This document shows, one piece after another, positions 23,177 to 35,188 of a stretch of DNA of 64,000 bases. The notes below the pieces were generated by a model. It saw only the letters and a list, made by a program, of their open reading frames with translations. It had not been told where the DNA came from and did no database searches. The DNA comes from Sipunculus nudus (Eukaryota; Annelida; Sipuncula; Golfingiida; Sipunculidae), in NCBI GenBank assembly GCA_026874595.1, contig CM049307.1, forward strand, positions 80,946,643-81,010,642, written 5' to 3'. The stretch's first letter is position 1, and each line of letters begins with the position of its first letter. The translations under genes and the position numbers were made by a program.

Positions 23177-23461
23177 GGCCAAAAAAAATAAAAGGTATGG
23201 TTCTCAGGCACCGCCCGCGTCAATTTTTACCCCCCGCATCAACAATTTTTATTTTGATTTTATCTTTCAAGAAGATGAATATTACAATTTATGTAGTGCT
23301 TTTCCCTGTTTTGCAAAATAAAATTGTTATTTTCATACTTTTCCCTGATCATATGATATTTTTATGGAGACGCTCAAAAAAAGGTCAAAAATAAAATACC
23401 GCCCGCCCGCACTGATTTCTGAAAAAAAGTGCCTGAGAACCATACCTTATTTTTTTTTGCC
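23177..23461. mobile_element. PIF/Harbinger-like MITE with TTA duplication
   Basis: The 285-base element has inverted ends of about 35 and 33 bases. The left begins GGCCAAAAAAAATAAAAGG and continues TATGGTTCTCAGGCAC; the right is its near-perfect complement. TTA flanks both sides (23174-23176 and 23462-23464). The flanks are homologous to 13815-13850 in copy 1, where the insertion is missing. A 3-bp TTA duplication with GG-starting ends is typical of PIF/Harbinger. No transposase is encoded. Confidence 0.8.
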
Positions 23462-23681
23462 TTAATCTTGTTAAATGTCTGGATGTACTTAATTAATACA
23501 AATTCCAGCACTCATTTTGGATTCATACTTGGTGACATACAAGTTCTTATGTAGCCCTGCCAGGGCTTTAGTATTTATGTTTGCCACTAAAATGCGTAGA
23601 TTCCATATACCGGCACACCACTGCCAGCTCTGATCACTTAAATTAGTCGTTCAGAGAACTGTTCAGTAGTTACTTAATTTA

Positions 23682-23695
23682 CCGCGAGGTGGCAG
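23682..23695 (+). promoter_or_regulatory. CTCF-core-like motif (duplicate copy)
   Basis: Same CCGCGAGGTGGCAG as at 14015-14028. Confidence 0.35.
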
Positions 23696-23870
23696 TACCT
23701 GTTCTAAGCATTGCGACACCTGGAGAACAAATGTAACGCTTTGTCATTTGGAGGAATTAAGTCTTAACCACTGCATCGACAGAGTGAGTCTAATTCTTAT
23801 GAAAAACGGACCCGGCTGTTTACAGTGGGAAATGACTCGTTGTGCAGTATAATGATCGCCATCTATTTAT

Positions 23871-25130
23871 TCATTGAGAGTTGTATTTCATCATGTCAGT
23901 CAGATACTGACAAATCACCATCGAAGTGCTGTACAACAGAAGTAAGTGCTCCTATGACCGGTTTACGACAGGTTAAGACCACTCACTGTAAGTGACTGGT
24001 AACATCTGTTATGAAGTAAACTTAAAATAAACCATTAAAGTGAATACTCCAAGGCTTTGGCATAAAATTTGTATGTACCAATCGTTTGATGTAGAAAGAG
24101 AGGGGAATGGCTGCATGCTGATGCTGCTGTGGCGATATGACATGCTAGCTAGGGTTTCTGCTTCACAACAACAACAAATACTTCATATTTGGCGCATCGT
24201 GTGACATCAGGTAATTATCTGCTTCAATATTCACTTATTTTAATTAGGTAATGTTTTGTCTGATTATTTTAGGATTTGTCATTTGACGTTTAAATACACC
24301 TTTTGAAACACGAGGCTTTGAAAAAGATTTCTTTGCTGTCAGTATTTAAAAGGTATAATGATTTATGAAAAAATGGTGTCAGTTAAGATTAATATTAAGT
24401 CTGAAGTCTCTAACATATATTATATTGCTTCCTGATTGGCTGCGTTTACCAGTTCATTAAAAATGGTTAAGTTGGATGAAGATCTTATGTTGAAATTTCA
24501 GTGTGTAAACCTAGCATCAGCATATTATCCTGATTAGCCTAAAATAACCTCTCTCATAGGCCTTCCACTTATTGGTTACTTTTTCTGCTTAATATTGTAG
24601 ATCTATGTCAGTCTTTGCAGTGGCCTTACATCATTGATAAAAAAGGCCAACCAGCACAGCATCGTCTAAGCATCCAACAGCTTAGCTTCGTATGTATAGT
24701 CAAATATATATTCATTTTACTTTCTTTATATATACATATTTCGAATCCGCGAAATATATTCGATTAGTTCCCTGGTTATAAAAATACTGTTTTATTATTG
24801 ATTTGAATATTTTAAACAGCATAATTTCATATTTAGTGAAAAAAATATTCTCATGTCTGTCCACAAGTTTGCATTTAACAATAACAGCATCTTTAAAAAT
24901 ATCCACACATTTATCATCTTTCCTTGTTCATAAATTTTTATTTTAATTACTTAGAAAAATTGAATAAAAGTTGGCTCCCAGGATTTTTGCCCCATCTAAA
25001 CCCCCCCCCCCCCCTCCCCCCCCCCACATATACATACACCTTGACATATATGGAATATTTGGTAAAATAATGAAATTTTCAGGAAACAGTGACCTAAAAA
25101 AAGTCTCAATGATATACTTTTGTATTTCAG
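23871..25130. other. No gene seen
   Basis: AT-rich. It may hold an exon-like piece near 24627-24695 (WPYIIDKKGQP after TTTGCAG), too weak to call. A poly-C tract lies at 25001-25025. Confidence 0.35.
25001..25025. repeat. Poly-C tract
   Basis: C homopolymer with a single T interruption. Confidence 0.85.
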
Positions 25131-26930
25131 ATACCTGGATTCTCGTCTGACAGACCACATGATGCACAACCGAGTTACTAATACCTGAGATGTTTCAGAC
25201 AGAAATGTAGCACTGGATCTTCTGGTGGAACACATAGCAACGAGTTCAAAGGTAATTTTGAATGACCTGATACTGGCTTTATAGCAAGAAGATATTAAAA
25301 TATTATTGCTGGATTCATGTTCAGTAGACCGTGAATATCACATGCATATTCCACAAACTTTCAGCTTCATCAGGTCTTAATAAAAAAGATCATTCCCCTG
25401 TCGACAGTTATTAGACCAGGGGGTCTATAAGCATAAAATAATTTGAGTCATTTAACCGAAAGGCATGGGTGAGACGCCATGGTTACCTCTATGATGTCAC
25501 CGTTGTTGCAATGTTAGTTAATAGTGGTAAGAATTGGTTTTAAAATCATGATCGATGAATGAACAAAAAAAAAACGATTGATAATCGATTATTAATCGAT
25601 GAATTTATGTACTTATTATATACCTTGAAATTTACTGTATACTCATACCTAAAAAATTGATCCTAGTAAATAGTCTGACATGTACATCGGTATTCATAAT
25701 GAAACCACCAATTCACCCGCATCGAAGATCGACTTGCCTTAGACTATCGTTGGCTGCGCAGGCCTCCGTTTTGATGCTGTTCGTTACTCTGTGTTCATGT
25801 ATCTCTGACAGAATTAGATTCTTTACTTGTGCACACATAATCAATTTTAATCGATTATGCAAAAATGCAATCGAATTAATCGATTGTGAAAGAAAACGAC
25901 CAATCATCGATTTAAACAATTAATCGGCACCAACTTTTAATTAATCCTGAACCCAGCCTTGAATCTTATATCTATTTATTGTGACAGGCAGCTATATATT
26001 CCTATCAGAGTACTTATATTCAGCGTGCCAACGTGCATCGTGCCAGCCACATGGCGGGATCATTTGGAAAAGCACTTGAAGATGTCTTCATCAGAGAAAT
26101 GGGAGACACATCCACGAGCCGCGGACATATGATGCAGACGAAGACCTACACAACTGATGTTCCAAAGTTTGTTAAAGGTAAAGATGCTTAACATATTCCA
26201 GCTTAAGAAGTACTTTCCTGTGATAATTGAGGAAATAATAAACGCTATACACTCTTTTCCAATTATGAACAGATTTATTCAGTGTGGAAAATCATCGCCA
26301 TTTTGCTTGAAATCAGATAATGTGAGGTCACACACAAGGCTGTTGAATAAATTTACTAAATAAAATAAAACATATTTCCTAATGCTGAGGATACGTCAAC
26401 ACAAACAGTCAAGTCTTCATACATAATCTCATACATGCTCAAGATGGCCAATTCTGCCATGTATTCATCAGTTTTGAGTGGTTTAGATTACAAATTATAA
26501 CCACATGCAGAAGCAACCAAGAACCATCAGTGTATAATAAAAGGGATGTGATTAGTAGTTCAGTTTAATATCAACATAGATTGCACTGGGATTATAATAA
26601 CAGTCCTTCAGTGTGATGCTGATCCTAATATCTGTAGGGTGTTTATACTGTCTCAACAAATGCCATGATGTTCTCTTATTTTACATCATGTATATGAGAT
26701 TGTGTGCACTTTAATGACAGAACATATGGAAGCCCAGCTCTCTCAGAACATGCCAAGCATATAACATGACAGCTTCCCAGACTTCATCCACACGTATGGA
26801 GAATGTGATCAAGATCTGCAGCACAAAGGAATGGAAAAAAAGTTAAAACTTGGATGGAGAAATGTACATCATCACACCTTAAGATATGTACACCATCTCA
26901 CCTGGAAGTGACGAATTCCATTTTATTTTC
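25131..26930 (+). pseudogene. Decayed gene resembling DUF6589-type proteins
   Basis: Three exon-like blocks on the plus strand join in compatible phases. Block A, 25131-25251 (acceptor TATTTCAG, donor AAAG|GTAATT), encodes YLDSRLTDHMMHNRVTNT, a TGA at 25186, then DVSDRNVALDLLVEHIATSS. Block B, 25988-26177 (after GTGACAG, donor AAAG|GTAAAG), is fully open for 63 codons (for example RASHMAGSFGKALEDVF). Block C, from 26721, reads EHMEAQLSQNMPSI, a TAA at 26762, then HDSFPDFIHTYGECDQDL and MEKKLKLGW. The NRVTNT - ALDLxxEH - HDSFPDF order resembles the C-terminal part of DUF6589-type proteins, a transposon-linked family in invertebrates and fungi; this comparison is from memory. The two in-frame stops indicate decay. 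The 5' exons were not found. Confidence 0.5.
25565..25730 (-). repeat. Inverted copy of a segment from the 6.2-7.7 kb element
   Basis: Its reverse complement matches 6962-7110 (GGTTTCATTATGAATACC, TGTACATGTCAGACTA, ATTTCAAGGTA, then ATCGAT-rich sequence). It lies in the intron between blocks A and B of the decayed gene. Confidence 0.65.
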
Positions 26931-27626
26931 CCTTGATTTAACTAAAATTGGCAACACCTGACTTTGTCTAATTAAGTACACTTAACTCTGATAGGTTGAA
27001 CGAAGCAACACCAGTGTCCATCATCGGTGTATTTTTAAATGTGTGTGTGCGTGTGCGTAATGTTCGAGTCCATGTGATGGTATATACTTTGCATGCCCCG
27101 CTCACTAACCTTACTTATAACTAGCAATATGCATTCCTTGGATTGCAGTCCTCCGCTATGTGACCAGTCCTTAATGGAAGATACTCAACAACCGCGTTTT
27201 AATTCACATATAGGCCCATATTCCCAGTTTCACTGGTGCATATGTTCCCCAACAGGTGTTTGCTTTCATTTAATCGGCCCATATGCCCACGTTCAATTTG
27301 GCATATGTGACTGAACTTTTGCGAAAATTCTTGGAAGTCGGTCCTGCATCCGCAGCATGAGCCAGAGCCCACACCAGAATCTAATCGATTCTTTATGTTG
27401 ATGTGAGTTATGTTTCTGAAACGAACACACGCACACACACACTGGAGGAGGCAATAATCACACTTAAAGATGCCAGTCTGCAATCGGTTACAATATATTG
27501 TGAAGCCCATCACCTTTGTCAGGACCGTTAATATTGCATCTCAAGAACTCCATGTATCTCCCGAGAGTGAGTCACCTACTAGGCAGGCCAGTGTATTAAT
27601 TGAATATTCTTCTTGATTGTCTCAAC
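26931..27626. other. No gene seen
   Basis: Non-coding sequence. ORFs at 27093-27314 and 27199-27513 overlap on opposite strands and show no motif. Confidence 0.4.
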
Positions 27627-27950
27627 CAGGAGGGTAACGGTTTGCGTTATTTCCCGTTTGTCTGTGTGTGTTTGTAATGATGTGTATGTTTATTTACAAT
27701 ATAATTCACGCAGTCATGAATATAATCCCATGGAAATGTTAGGACACCTCGTAATTAGACCTATACAGAATCAATAACATTTTCGTATAGATCGGAATCA
27801 TTATCCTGGTAAAGGAAGCAATTACAGAAATATTGACAAATGTACGCTCACTTATGCACTAAACAACTTGGAATATTTGCCGAATAAGTGAATGCATACA
27901 GGGGTTGGCGGAAAACTTCTGAACCTGGGAATATGGAATTCAAACACGTT
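27627..27950 (+). repeat. Dispersed repeat family C, copy 1
   Basis: It shares, in order, CAACxAGGAGGG, a TGTGTGTTTGT-rich stretch and AATAAGTGAATGCA..GGGTTGG with 63494-63860, and part of these with 56800-56970. It is non-coding. Confidence 0.5.
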
Positions 27951-28530
27951 TTATAGGGAGCGGGGTTGCCAGAAAATAGTTCAAATGGTGATACAAACAT
28001 GAAATTTGGCATGCATATTTTCTGTACCTGTATAAATAAATATCAACCTCTGGCCACCTAGGTTTCGGCCATTTTCCAATATGGCGGTCATTTTCCAATA
28101 AGACCGCCTATGACAGCATTTTTTTCTCAAGTTATCAAATTTCACAGGCTTTGTCTCAATTTTTTACACAACATTTTGATCACACGAATGAAATTACTTA
28201 ACGTGAATGCTGTTAAGATGATAAAGAAATAAATTTATTTATATGGTCGCCATTTTACAAAATGGCCCCCATTTTACAGAATGGCCCCCATTTTTAAGAA
28301 TGGCATCCGATATATGGGCAGCATCCTACAATAAGGCCCGACCACATGGACCTGTCTTCCTGAGAATGCCTATTTCTACTTCTGTTTTTTTTTAACAAAT
28401 TAGATTAACTGTAACTTCTCCGGTGGAGTCGGAGAATTCTATGTCACAATCCCCTAGTGGTGCCATCTTGCAGAATGATGGTACACCATCCTTCCATCAC
28501 CATTCCGAAACAATAAATTTCAAATATGTA
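27950..28530. repeat. ATGGC/GCCAT palindrome-rich repeat
   Basis: Repeated GCCATTTTCCAATATGGCGG and AATGGCCCCCATTTTAC phrases at about 28065-28310 form short hairpins. It is probably an old repeat element, with no ORF. Confidence 0.45.
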
Positions 28531-31440
28531 TTCTTTACAGTCTTCTTTTATGTGTAAAATAATGAAACTCTGTGTGTTGAAAATGAAAGTGTTTACTGAA
28601 CGAATGATATATGATTACGGATGATTGGATTGTCCAACAATCTGTGTGAACTTGATTCCCGGGGGCACTTTGTCGCTGTTCCTTGGATATGATTATACAG
28701 TAGAACTCCTGCTTATACAGTAACCCATTAACAACGGTCAGAGCTTCACGCTGCATAACGGTCACTTTTGGAACTGGATAAAAGTGGCCTTAATACAGGA
28801 ATTGCCTTAATGCAAGAGTTGACTGGAAGTGCGGGAAAGTTTAAAAATATAACAAAAAATAAGTGTTAATTAAAATCAACAGCATATCAGTGTACTTGCT
28901 GTTTCTTTCTATCCGTTTTCTCTGAACGATATTTGAACCTTGTGTTCTGGTTTTTGAGTGTTCTGGTTATTTTATTATTAAATGACAAACTTGCTGATCA
29001 GATCCGACTCACACCAAACAAACACATGCATGCAGTTGTGAACCCATGCCAGTGAGCAGACTAATGAGGCTTGATGCCAGAAGCGCAGTGGTTAATCCTA
29101 TATATCATTCACCTATTTAGCACAGATTGGTCTAGATGCGACGAGAAAGTGACAAGACGAGAAGAAAAATGTCGCAAGATTTTACGACACTTGTGCCTGT
29201 GTCACTGAAAGCATGTGAAACGTTATCCGATACAGAAAACTAAACCCGGGTCTCCTACGACATAAAGAGATAAAATGGCGACTATAAAACAAAGGAAAAT
29301 GATTACGTGAAGTCACACACAGCCGTCGAGGTCGCACAGTCAGCCTTGAAAAAGCAGAAAGTATTATCTTCATTTTATTCTTCTTCTAAACTTCTTCATT
29401 TTGTCAAAGTTTAGTTATAGCACAGTCCCTTGAATCGTTATTTGTGGCTGGTATATAGCCAAAACAAGGTCAATTCAGTTGTAAACAGAGAATCTACGAA
29501 GTCCGTTTCGAAGGAACGAAGAACGGAAACTCAATGTTTTGGTGCATGCGGTGATTTGGTGTTTCAAGCCATTACTGTTGACTGTTAAGCTTGAATATAC
29601 ATAGTAAACCAAATGAATATTGATGTTTCTGTTTCATTCTTTCTACCTGCCGCTTCCAGCTGCAGTTCTATCTTGACCAAATTATATATGGCCGTTTTAA
29701 AACTGTTTTCTGAGTCTGCAGAACGACCATTGACCACCCGCCATGTTTACATACGATTCATAGTCCCGCACAGAATGAAGTCATTCCGTACAAGCCTCTG
29801 ATTGGTTCATTCATTGACAGTTTAAGTAACAGCAGTTGTACGTGTCCACATGAATTTGTTTCGATCATGACATGGAATGTTGTAATTAGAGAAAATGACT
29901 GCGGTAATTACCATTCTACATAATATATTCCTTATTCATTATACGATAAATCACAATACACAATTGAATATTATTTTTTAATCTTTGATTCTTATTTATG
30001 TAGATTTAATTACATTTGGTCAGAGATTGGCACATACGGGCCAAGGCCACAGAGTTCACGCAAGTAACGAAAGGCCGTTCTACAAGATATCGTGCTGCCT
30101 TATCACGGTGAATATAAGCGAGTTCAAGTATATAATAGCAGAGTATAAACAACATGTAAGGAGTTTATCAGATGCTTCAAATCTGTGTCAAAGATTTTAT
30201 CCTAAGAAACCCTGCAAAACTGCCGCCTCACTGTTGTACCAGCCGGCCAAATTGTCCAAATTGTGCTTGCAATACTGACCTTCGTTCGGAAGGCATTTGT
30301 GGGATTAGTGTATATTGGCGTTTATAGCCTGTTCTAGGCCAGAATAACGCTCACAGTACAATTCATGCAACTGTTGTTAATGGCAGTTAAACCCAATTGC
30401 ATTTGCCCATGCAATTTTTTAATCGCCTCAGGCGAGTGAGTGAGCGTTAATTCCGAGCCCTGTATAAAGTGCTTCGCTGCCAAAAGTGATATCAACAGGC
30501 CTACACCAAGGCTGTCAAGGCCAGTATACTGGAACACAAGCTCACTGTCGTTTCAACACGTGACAGCTGTGATAGCGCTGAGTCTGTGTCTGTGCTAGTG
30601 TAGCCTATATTCGTTCAGGGGATCGAAGCTTTGCATGAAATCAAGAAACAGGTAAACCTTTTTTTAATTTATCAGTAGTCACACGAACCAGCCTCTTCCA
30701 CAGGCTCCCCAAGCCACTGGGGCCGGGTGTGTGTGTGTGTGGGGGGGGGGGGGGATGCAGTGTGTATGTGTAAATACTATTTACTAAACTTCCTGGTGCT
30801 GAATATGGAGCGGTACCTTAATTTGCAGGTTCCTGGGCCAAGCGTGAATAGTATCGTGAATGTGTGACTTTGGCATAAAGGGGCCCAATCACCTATAAAG
30901 CATGTTGAATTAACAGGAAATAAAAGTTCTACCCTTTAAAATAAATCTGTACCTGCCAAAATATTGCCTTGAAACCCTTTGATTACTCCTTTAAACAAGT
31001 GTTAAAAATAGTGTACCGGGCGTGATCAAGGGGTGTCAACATAAACACAGCGGGGGGTCGTGTGCATCGCGAAGCCACAACACCTATCAATGAATATGGC
31101 GATGCCCTGACTGACTTGGCCTAAAAATGTTATATTTTACATGTTCCTGCTGGCTGGAATACTGCGTGTAGCGGCTCACATTCGGACATCCGGTCACGCG
31201 GCCTTTTTATGGTAAACGGACACACGTGAATTGTTTACCAACACTCAGAGCCATAACAAGGTGTTAAACAGACGCCTGCGAAGTACTGAGACTTTGTGAA
31301 GGGATGGTTTTGTTGGGAAACTTTTGTATAAAGCAAAACTGAACTAATAGTTTGAAAAAATGGGGAAAATATTGCTCCTGAATATGGCCCTTTAAGATAA
31401 ATTTTGTATTTTCATTTATTAGTGTATAATGTCCGATCGT
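28531..31440. other. No gene seen
   Basis: Non-coding, AT-rich sequence. A CAGTAGAACTCCTGCTTATA phrase at 28699 resembles ends of some DNA transposons, but a partner end was not found. A poly-G tract lies at 30740-30754. Confidence 0.35.
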
Positions 31441-31448
31441 CAAGGCAA

Positions 31449-31528
31449 CCCCCCCCCCCCCCCTCTCTCTCTCTCTCACCCCTCTCTCACACACACACAT
31501 TATATATATATATATATATATATATATC
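31449..31528. repeat. Compound (C)n(CT)n(CA)n(TA)n microsatellite
   Basis: Four adjoining simple repeats seen directly. Confidence 0.9.
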
Positions 31529-32062
31529 AATGGTGGGAGTCGGTTCCTATTTCATAATCGTGATCGATTAATAATCGGTTAAGGCAAATATAAAAAACAT
31601 GTAGTTTTCTGTGAAACTGTACATTCATAACCATGTTTTAGTAAAGAAAAGAAGTTGTTGCCTTTTTTATAATTTCCTATGATTAATAAAATATGCTTTT
31701 AAAAGTTTCATTTTATTTATTTATAATAATCGAGAATTAAACCACAATCCAGGACATCTACTTGCTTCATAGACCCGGAGAATTTATGGAGCATTTTAAG
31801 GCAATACCGCCCATATTGTGGAATGTACATCTCGTTACAAAACTCCCCGCTTATTCTGCAGCTCCCTGCCAGTTCACAGAGGTTTATTACGTCATTTGTT
31901 CTCGCATCTACCGTGGTAAACTCAGCTACATACGGACGTTATTTGAAAACAAAGACTCATTATCATGATTTTGATGTAATCGATAGTTGCCTTTGGTAAT
32001 CGAGCGCTTGAAAGTGACAGCAAACCGACGGACTTTCGATAAACTCGATGATCGGCCCACCA

Positions 32063-32065
<3 letters not shown>
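31529..32065. mobile_element. Possible MITE inserted between (TA)n tracts
   Basis: The left end ATGGTGGGAGTCGG and the right end GATCGGCCCACCACT are imperfect inverted repeats (GGTGGG/CCCACC). (TA)n abuts both sides, as expected for an element with a TA target. ATCGAT-rich sequence follows each end. No ORF was recognised. Confidence 0.4.

Positions 32066-32116
<51 letters not shown>
32066..32116. repeat. (TA)n microsatellite
   Basis: Uninterrupted TA run. Confidence 0.9.
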
Positions 32117-32117
<1 letters not shown>

Positions 32118-32381
32118 ATCGAAGTCATCAATGCAAACCAAAAAAATACTGGATGAATAATATTGTCATGAGGCTACATATTTTGCCATTTGTAAGGTAT
32201 GTTGTCATGAACAACGTCATCGCTTCAGTCCATCGTTTGAGGAAAGTAACAAGGATGAGCAATAATTGTAGGAATTCTCAGTGAAACAGCTTATTAATTT
32301 TATGTCACACATTTTAACTTAGAAATTTTTAAACAGAATTTAAAAGTCGATTACATATTGTTGACGCCAGACGCCATTTAA

Positions 32382-33013
32382 GGGCGCACTCGAAAATTCA
32401 AAGTTTCGGTTCCGGGAAAAACGGTTCTGTTTGGTTTCACCTTTTATTTTTAAGTGAACGGTTTCGGTTTTTATAGAAAATATTTATAACATCGTTAATT
32501 ATTTATTATTATTGAATAAATAAATCATGAAAATTTCTTCAAACGTTAGAGATCCATGCCTCGACACTTTGAGACCAAGTGAGAGTTTGATTAATTGTGA
32601 CTGTCAAATATATATTAAATTATGATGAAAATAGACTGTTTCTCTGCGTCTAACAACATGTACACGTGTCAGACGGCATGGACGCACATGATAGGTGCGG
32701 CTCGTCTTTAGCTATACATGGTTATAGTAGGAAATATTGAGTTCAAAACACTACCGAAGAAAGTTTATATCTCAATCATTGCTTATTTAACTATAACAGG
32801 CATCAACATTATCCATTAATAAAATAATTAACAAAATTGAACTGCTTTGGCCCACCTCCGCCATCTTGCCAGTATAATTATCGAGTGGGCTTTTTTGGCG
32901 AAACCGAAACCATCTCCGGAGATTGTTTCGCAGTTTCGCCAAAACCAGTTTCTGTTTTGCTATTCTTTAGTGGACGGTTTCCCGAAACCAGTTTCGAATT
33001 TTCGAGTGCGCCC
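32382..33013. mobile_element. MITE with GGGCGCACTCG inverted ends
   Basis: The left end (GGGCGCACTCGAAAATTC at 32382-32399) is the exact complement of the right end (GAATTTTCGAGTGCGCCC at 32996-33013). Sub-terminal GGTTTCGG/CCGAAACC stretches extend the pairing imperfectly. The element is 632 bases and has no transposase. Confidence 0.7.
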
Positions 33014-33677
33014 AAAGTGTGACTGGCTCTCTACCTCACGATCGCCAAAGCCACCTTTTGGGGTTTACTTAACTAGTAATCTAAAAAATGTTCACCTTTT
33101 TCATGATATTTTAAAATTTAACCCATTGACCTTCACATTTGTGTCCTTTATCAGATAAAATTCTGCTTTTTTATGTTGAATATTAAGGATTATCTAAGGG
33201 TTAGTTTCTAAAATATGTAATTTTTGTTCCCCTTTGGTAATAATATTATATAAAACCCACCACAAGTGCCCATTTTCAATGTCATATACTGCAAAAATAA
33301 ACACATTGACCCCCAAATTTTATTTCATTAATTTACCAAGTATGGCATGTAGATATCATTTACAAAATGTATAAGAAATTCCATTGGTAGAAAAAAGTGT
33401 CAAGTTTCCCCTTTAAAGAGGCTTATAATCGGCACTCGAAAACAGTTGCAAATATCTACTATACTTCATTCAACGATCCATGGTCCATCCGTTCTTTGCG
33501 AGAGAAAAAAAAGTGAAGTTAGATATCATAACAAATCTTACAAAACTGGGGTAGAAGAAACATCCGCCAAAATTTCCATTATACATATAAAACTGTACCT
33601 CGCATGTTGTTTTCACAATCGATTTTTTTTTCTGAAATCTGAGAAACAGTCTACAAACTTTCCGACAGTTTCTCAAG
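33014..33677. other. No gene seen
   Basis: AT-rich, non-coding. Confidence 0.35.
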
Positions 33678-33823
33678 GAGGCGCTTGTAAACAAGGGGTC
33701 AAGGACGGTGCCCTGGATTGGCTGGAAGAGTCCATTTTACCAGAAGGGGTGAAATGGTTTATGCTGTTCCTGGCTGTGGTGACATATCGTGTTGTTAGGC
33801 GTGCTGATCGTAAATTAGAATAG
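33678..33823 (+). CDS. Possible terminal exon, tail-anchored protein (weak)
   Basis: After an acceptor-like CAGTTTCTCAAG the frame reads GGACKQGVKDGALDWLEESI and ends with a hydrophobic stretch (WFMLFLAVVTYRVV) followed by RRADRKLE and TAG. This would suit a C-terminal membrane anchor. The composition is more protein-like than surrounding ORFs, but no upstream exon or domain was identified. It could be chance; the ORF itself is open back to 33446. Confidence 0.22.
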
Positions 33824-34177
33824 ATCTACACATGTATAAATCCAATTTATAATGTAAATTTGATTAGAAGTGTATAAATGTATGACTGATGAGAGCAGAT
33901 GATAAATATAATGAATATTTGACATGTTTGTATGGGTCATGTTCACTGGAACAAGCATGTAAATTTAGGCCCAACCTTCCTCCGGACTGAGGGACGTTTG
34001 TGAGGAGTTGCTCCTGTTGTAGGCCCGTACAATATTTTGATCAGGCATGTTCTGAAAGTATAATCTATATAACTTATAAAAAAAATTAAGCCCATTCACT
34101 AAAAACTTATTTTTGTAATCAATATGTTTATTAACATTAAGTTTAATTGTACATGAGGCATTTAATGAGACATTTAA

Positions 34178-34218
<41 letters not shown>

Positions 34219-35188
34219 TATGTATATATATTCTGTATTTTTCATGAATAGTATCACAATTATTTTTGTTCAAATCAGATGCATCTTTAATATATATATA
34301 TAAGTTATGTTCATCTGCCTGAAGAAAGAATACAGAGCAGATATAAAATATTATGTATAGACATACGGGTCATGTATGAAAGTATGAAAGTAAGTCAAAC
34401 AGCCGGCAATACATTCCAGCATTTTTTAAAATAATATATTATCTCTAAGTTATGTATAAGCGTTCGTGTTCCTTAACAATTTTGGAAAACTTCTGAAATT
34501 CACATCTTTTCAAAAGTCCACAGATTGTCGCCAATTGTTTGCTTATGATGTGGCATGTGTTAGCACTGAAACTGGTGCACACGGACAATTTCCCGCCGTA
34601 AAATCGCATGAATGAAACTATAAATGCCCAGGACTTCGTGTACAGTATGTAGGCCTTTATACTACGAGATGAGTTTCTGATTGGCTCTTTTTATATGGCC
34701 GCTGCGTGCAGCGTCTTTCCACCAATCGACAGGAACGTATAGCTACATAACAATGTAAACTGTCGATTTCGCCAAAAATGAAAACGATAAAAACAGCAGT
34801 GGGCACCTCTGTATAATTCAAAATTGTCAAGTATACTGCTAATAAGACTAACAAAAAATAGTAATACGTACAGGCCTTTCACACTGTCTTTCAGGATAGT
34901 GACGATCGAGAATATATAATTTCACCAACACATCTTGAAGTCATTTACAGAAAGCTTAAAGCGCAAATAAAATGCTCTATTTCCATCGAATATAGGCCTA
35001 TGCGGAAAGATTCCATTCAGAGAATTTAACAATGACCCGGGCGGACGGAAGAATTAAGATCGACACTCCATCCTTGACATTATATTAGGGCATCAATGCA
35101 GGATTTACTGAATATACAAACATTGCCCTTGTTATAATAAAAATTTTTAAAAAAATATTATCGATTAATAATGGATTAACATTTTTAG
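33824..35188. other. No gene seen
   Basis: AT-rich with one (TA)n tract (34181-34216). Short ORFs here are on both strands and featureless. Confidence 0.4.
34181..34216. repeat. (TA)n microsatellite
   Basis: TA run seen directly. Confidence 0.85.

Larger units (their letters stand above)
21863..23870 (+). repeat. Segmental duplication, copy 2 (lectin exons absent)
   Basis: Collinear with 11580-14205. The homology begins within what is the first intron of lectin 1 and continues through the promoter block. No lectin coding exon lies to its left, so the copy appears to carry an orphan promoter. It contains a MITE at 23177-23461 that is absent from copy 1. Confidence 0.8.

Noticed and set aside
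25001-25235. Minus-strand ORFs with glycine runs
   Set aside because: The glycine run is the poly-C tract read backwards. The ORFs are antisense to the plus-strand exon-like block.
33446-33677. 5' part of the 125-codon ORF as coding
   Set aside because: Low-complexity codons, no Kozak-like context or motif. Only the part after the acceptor-like site was kept, and only weakly.
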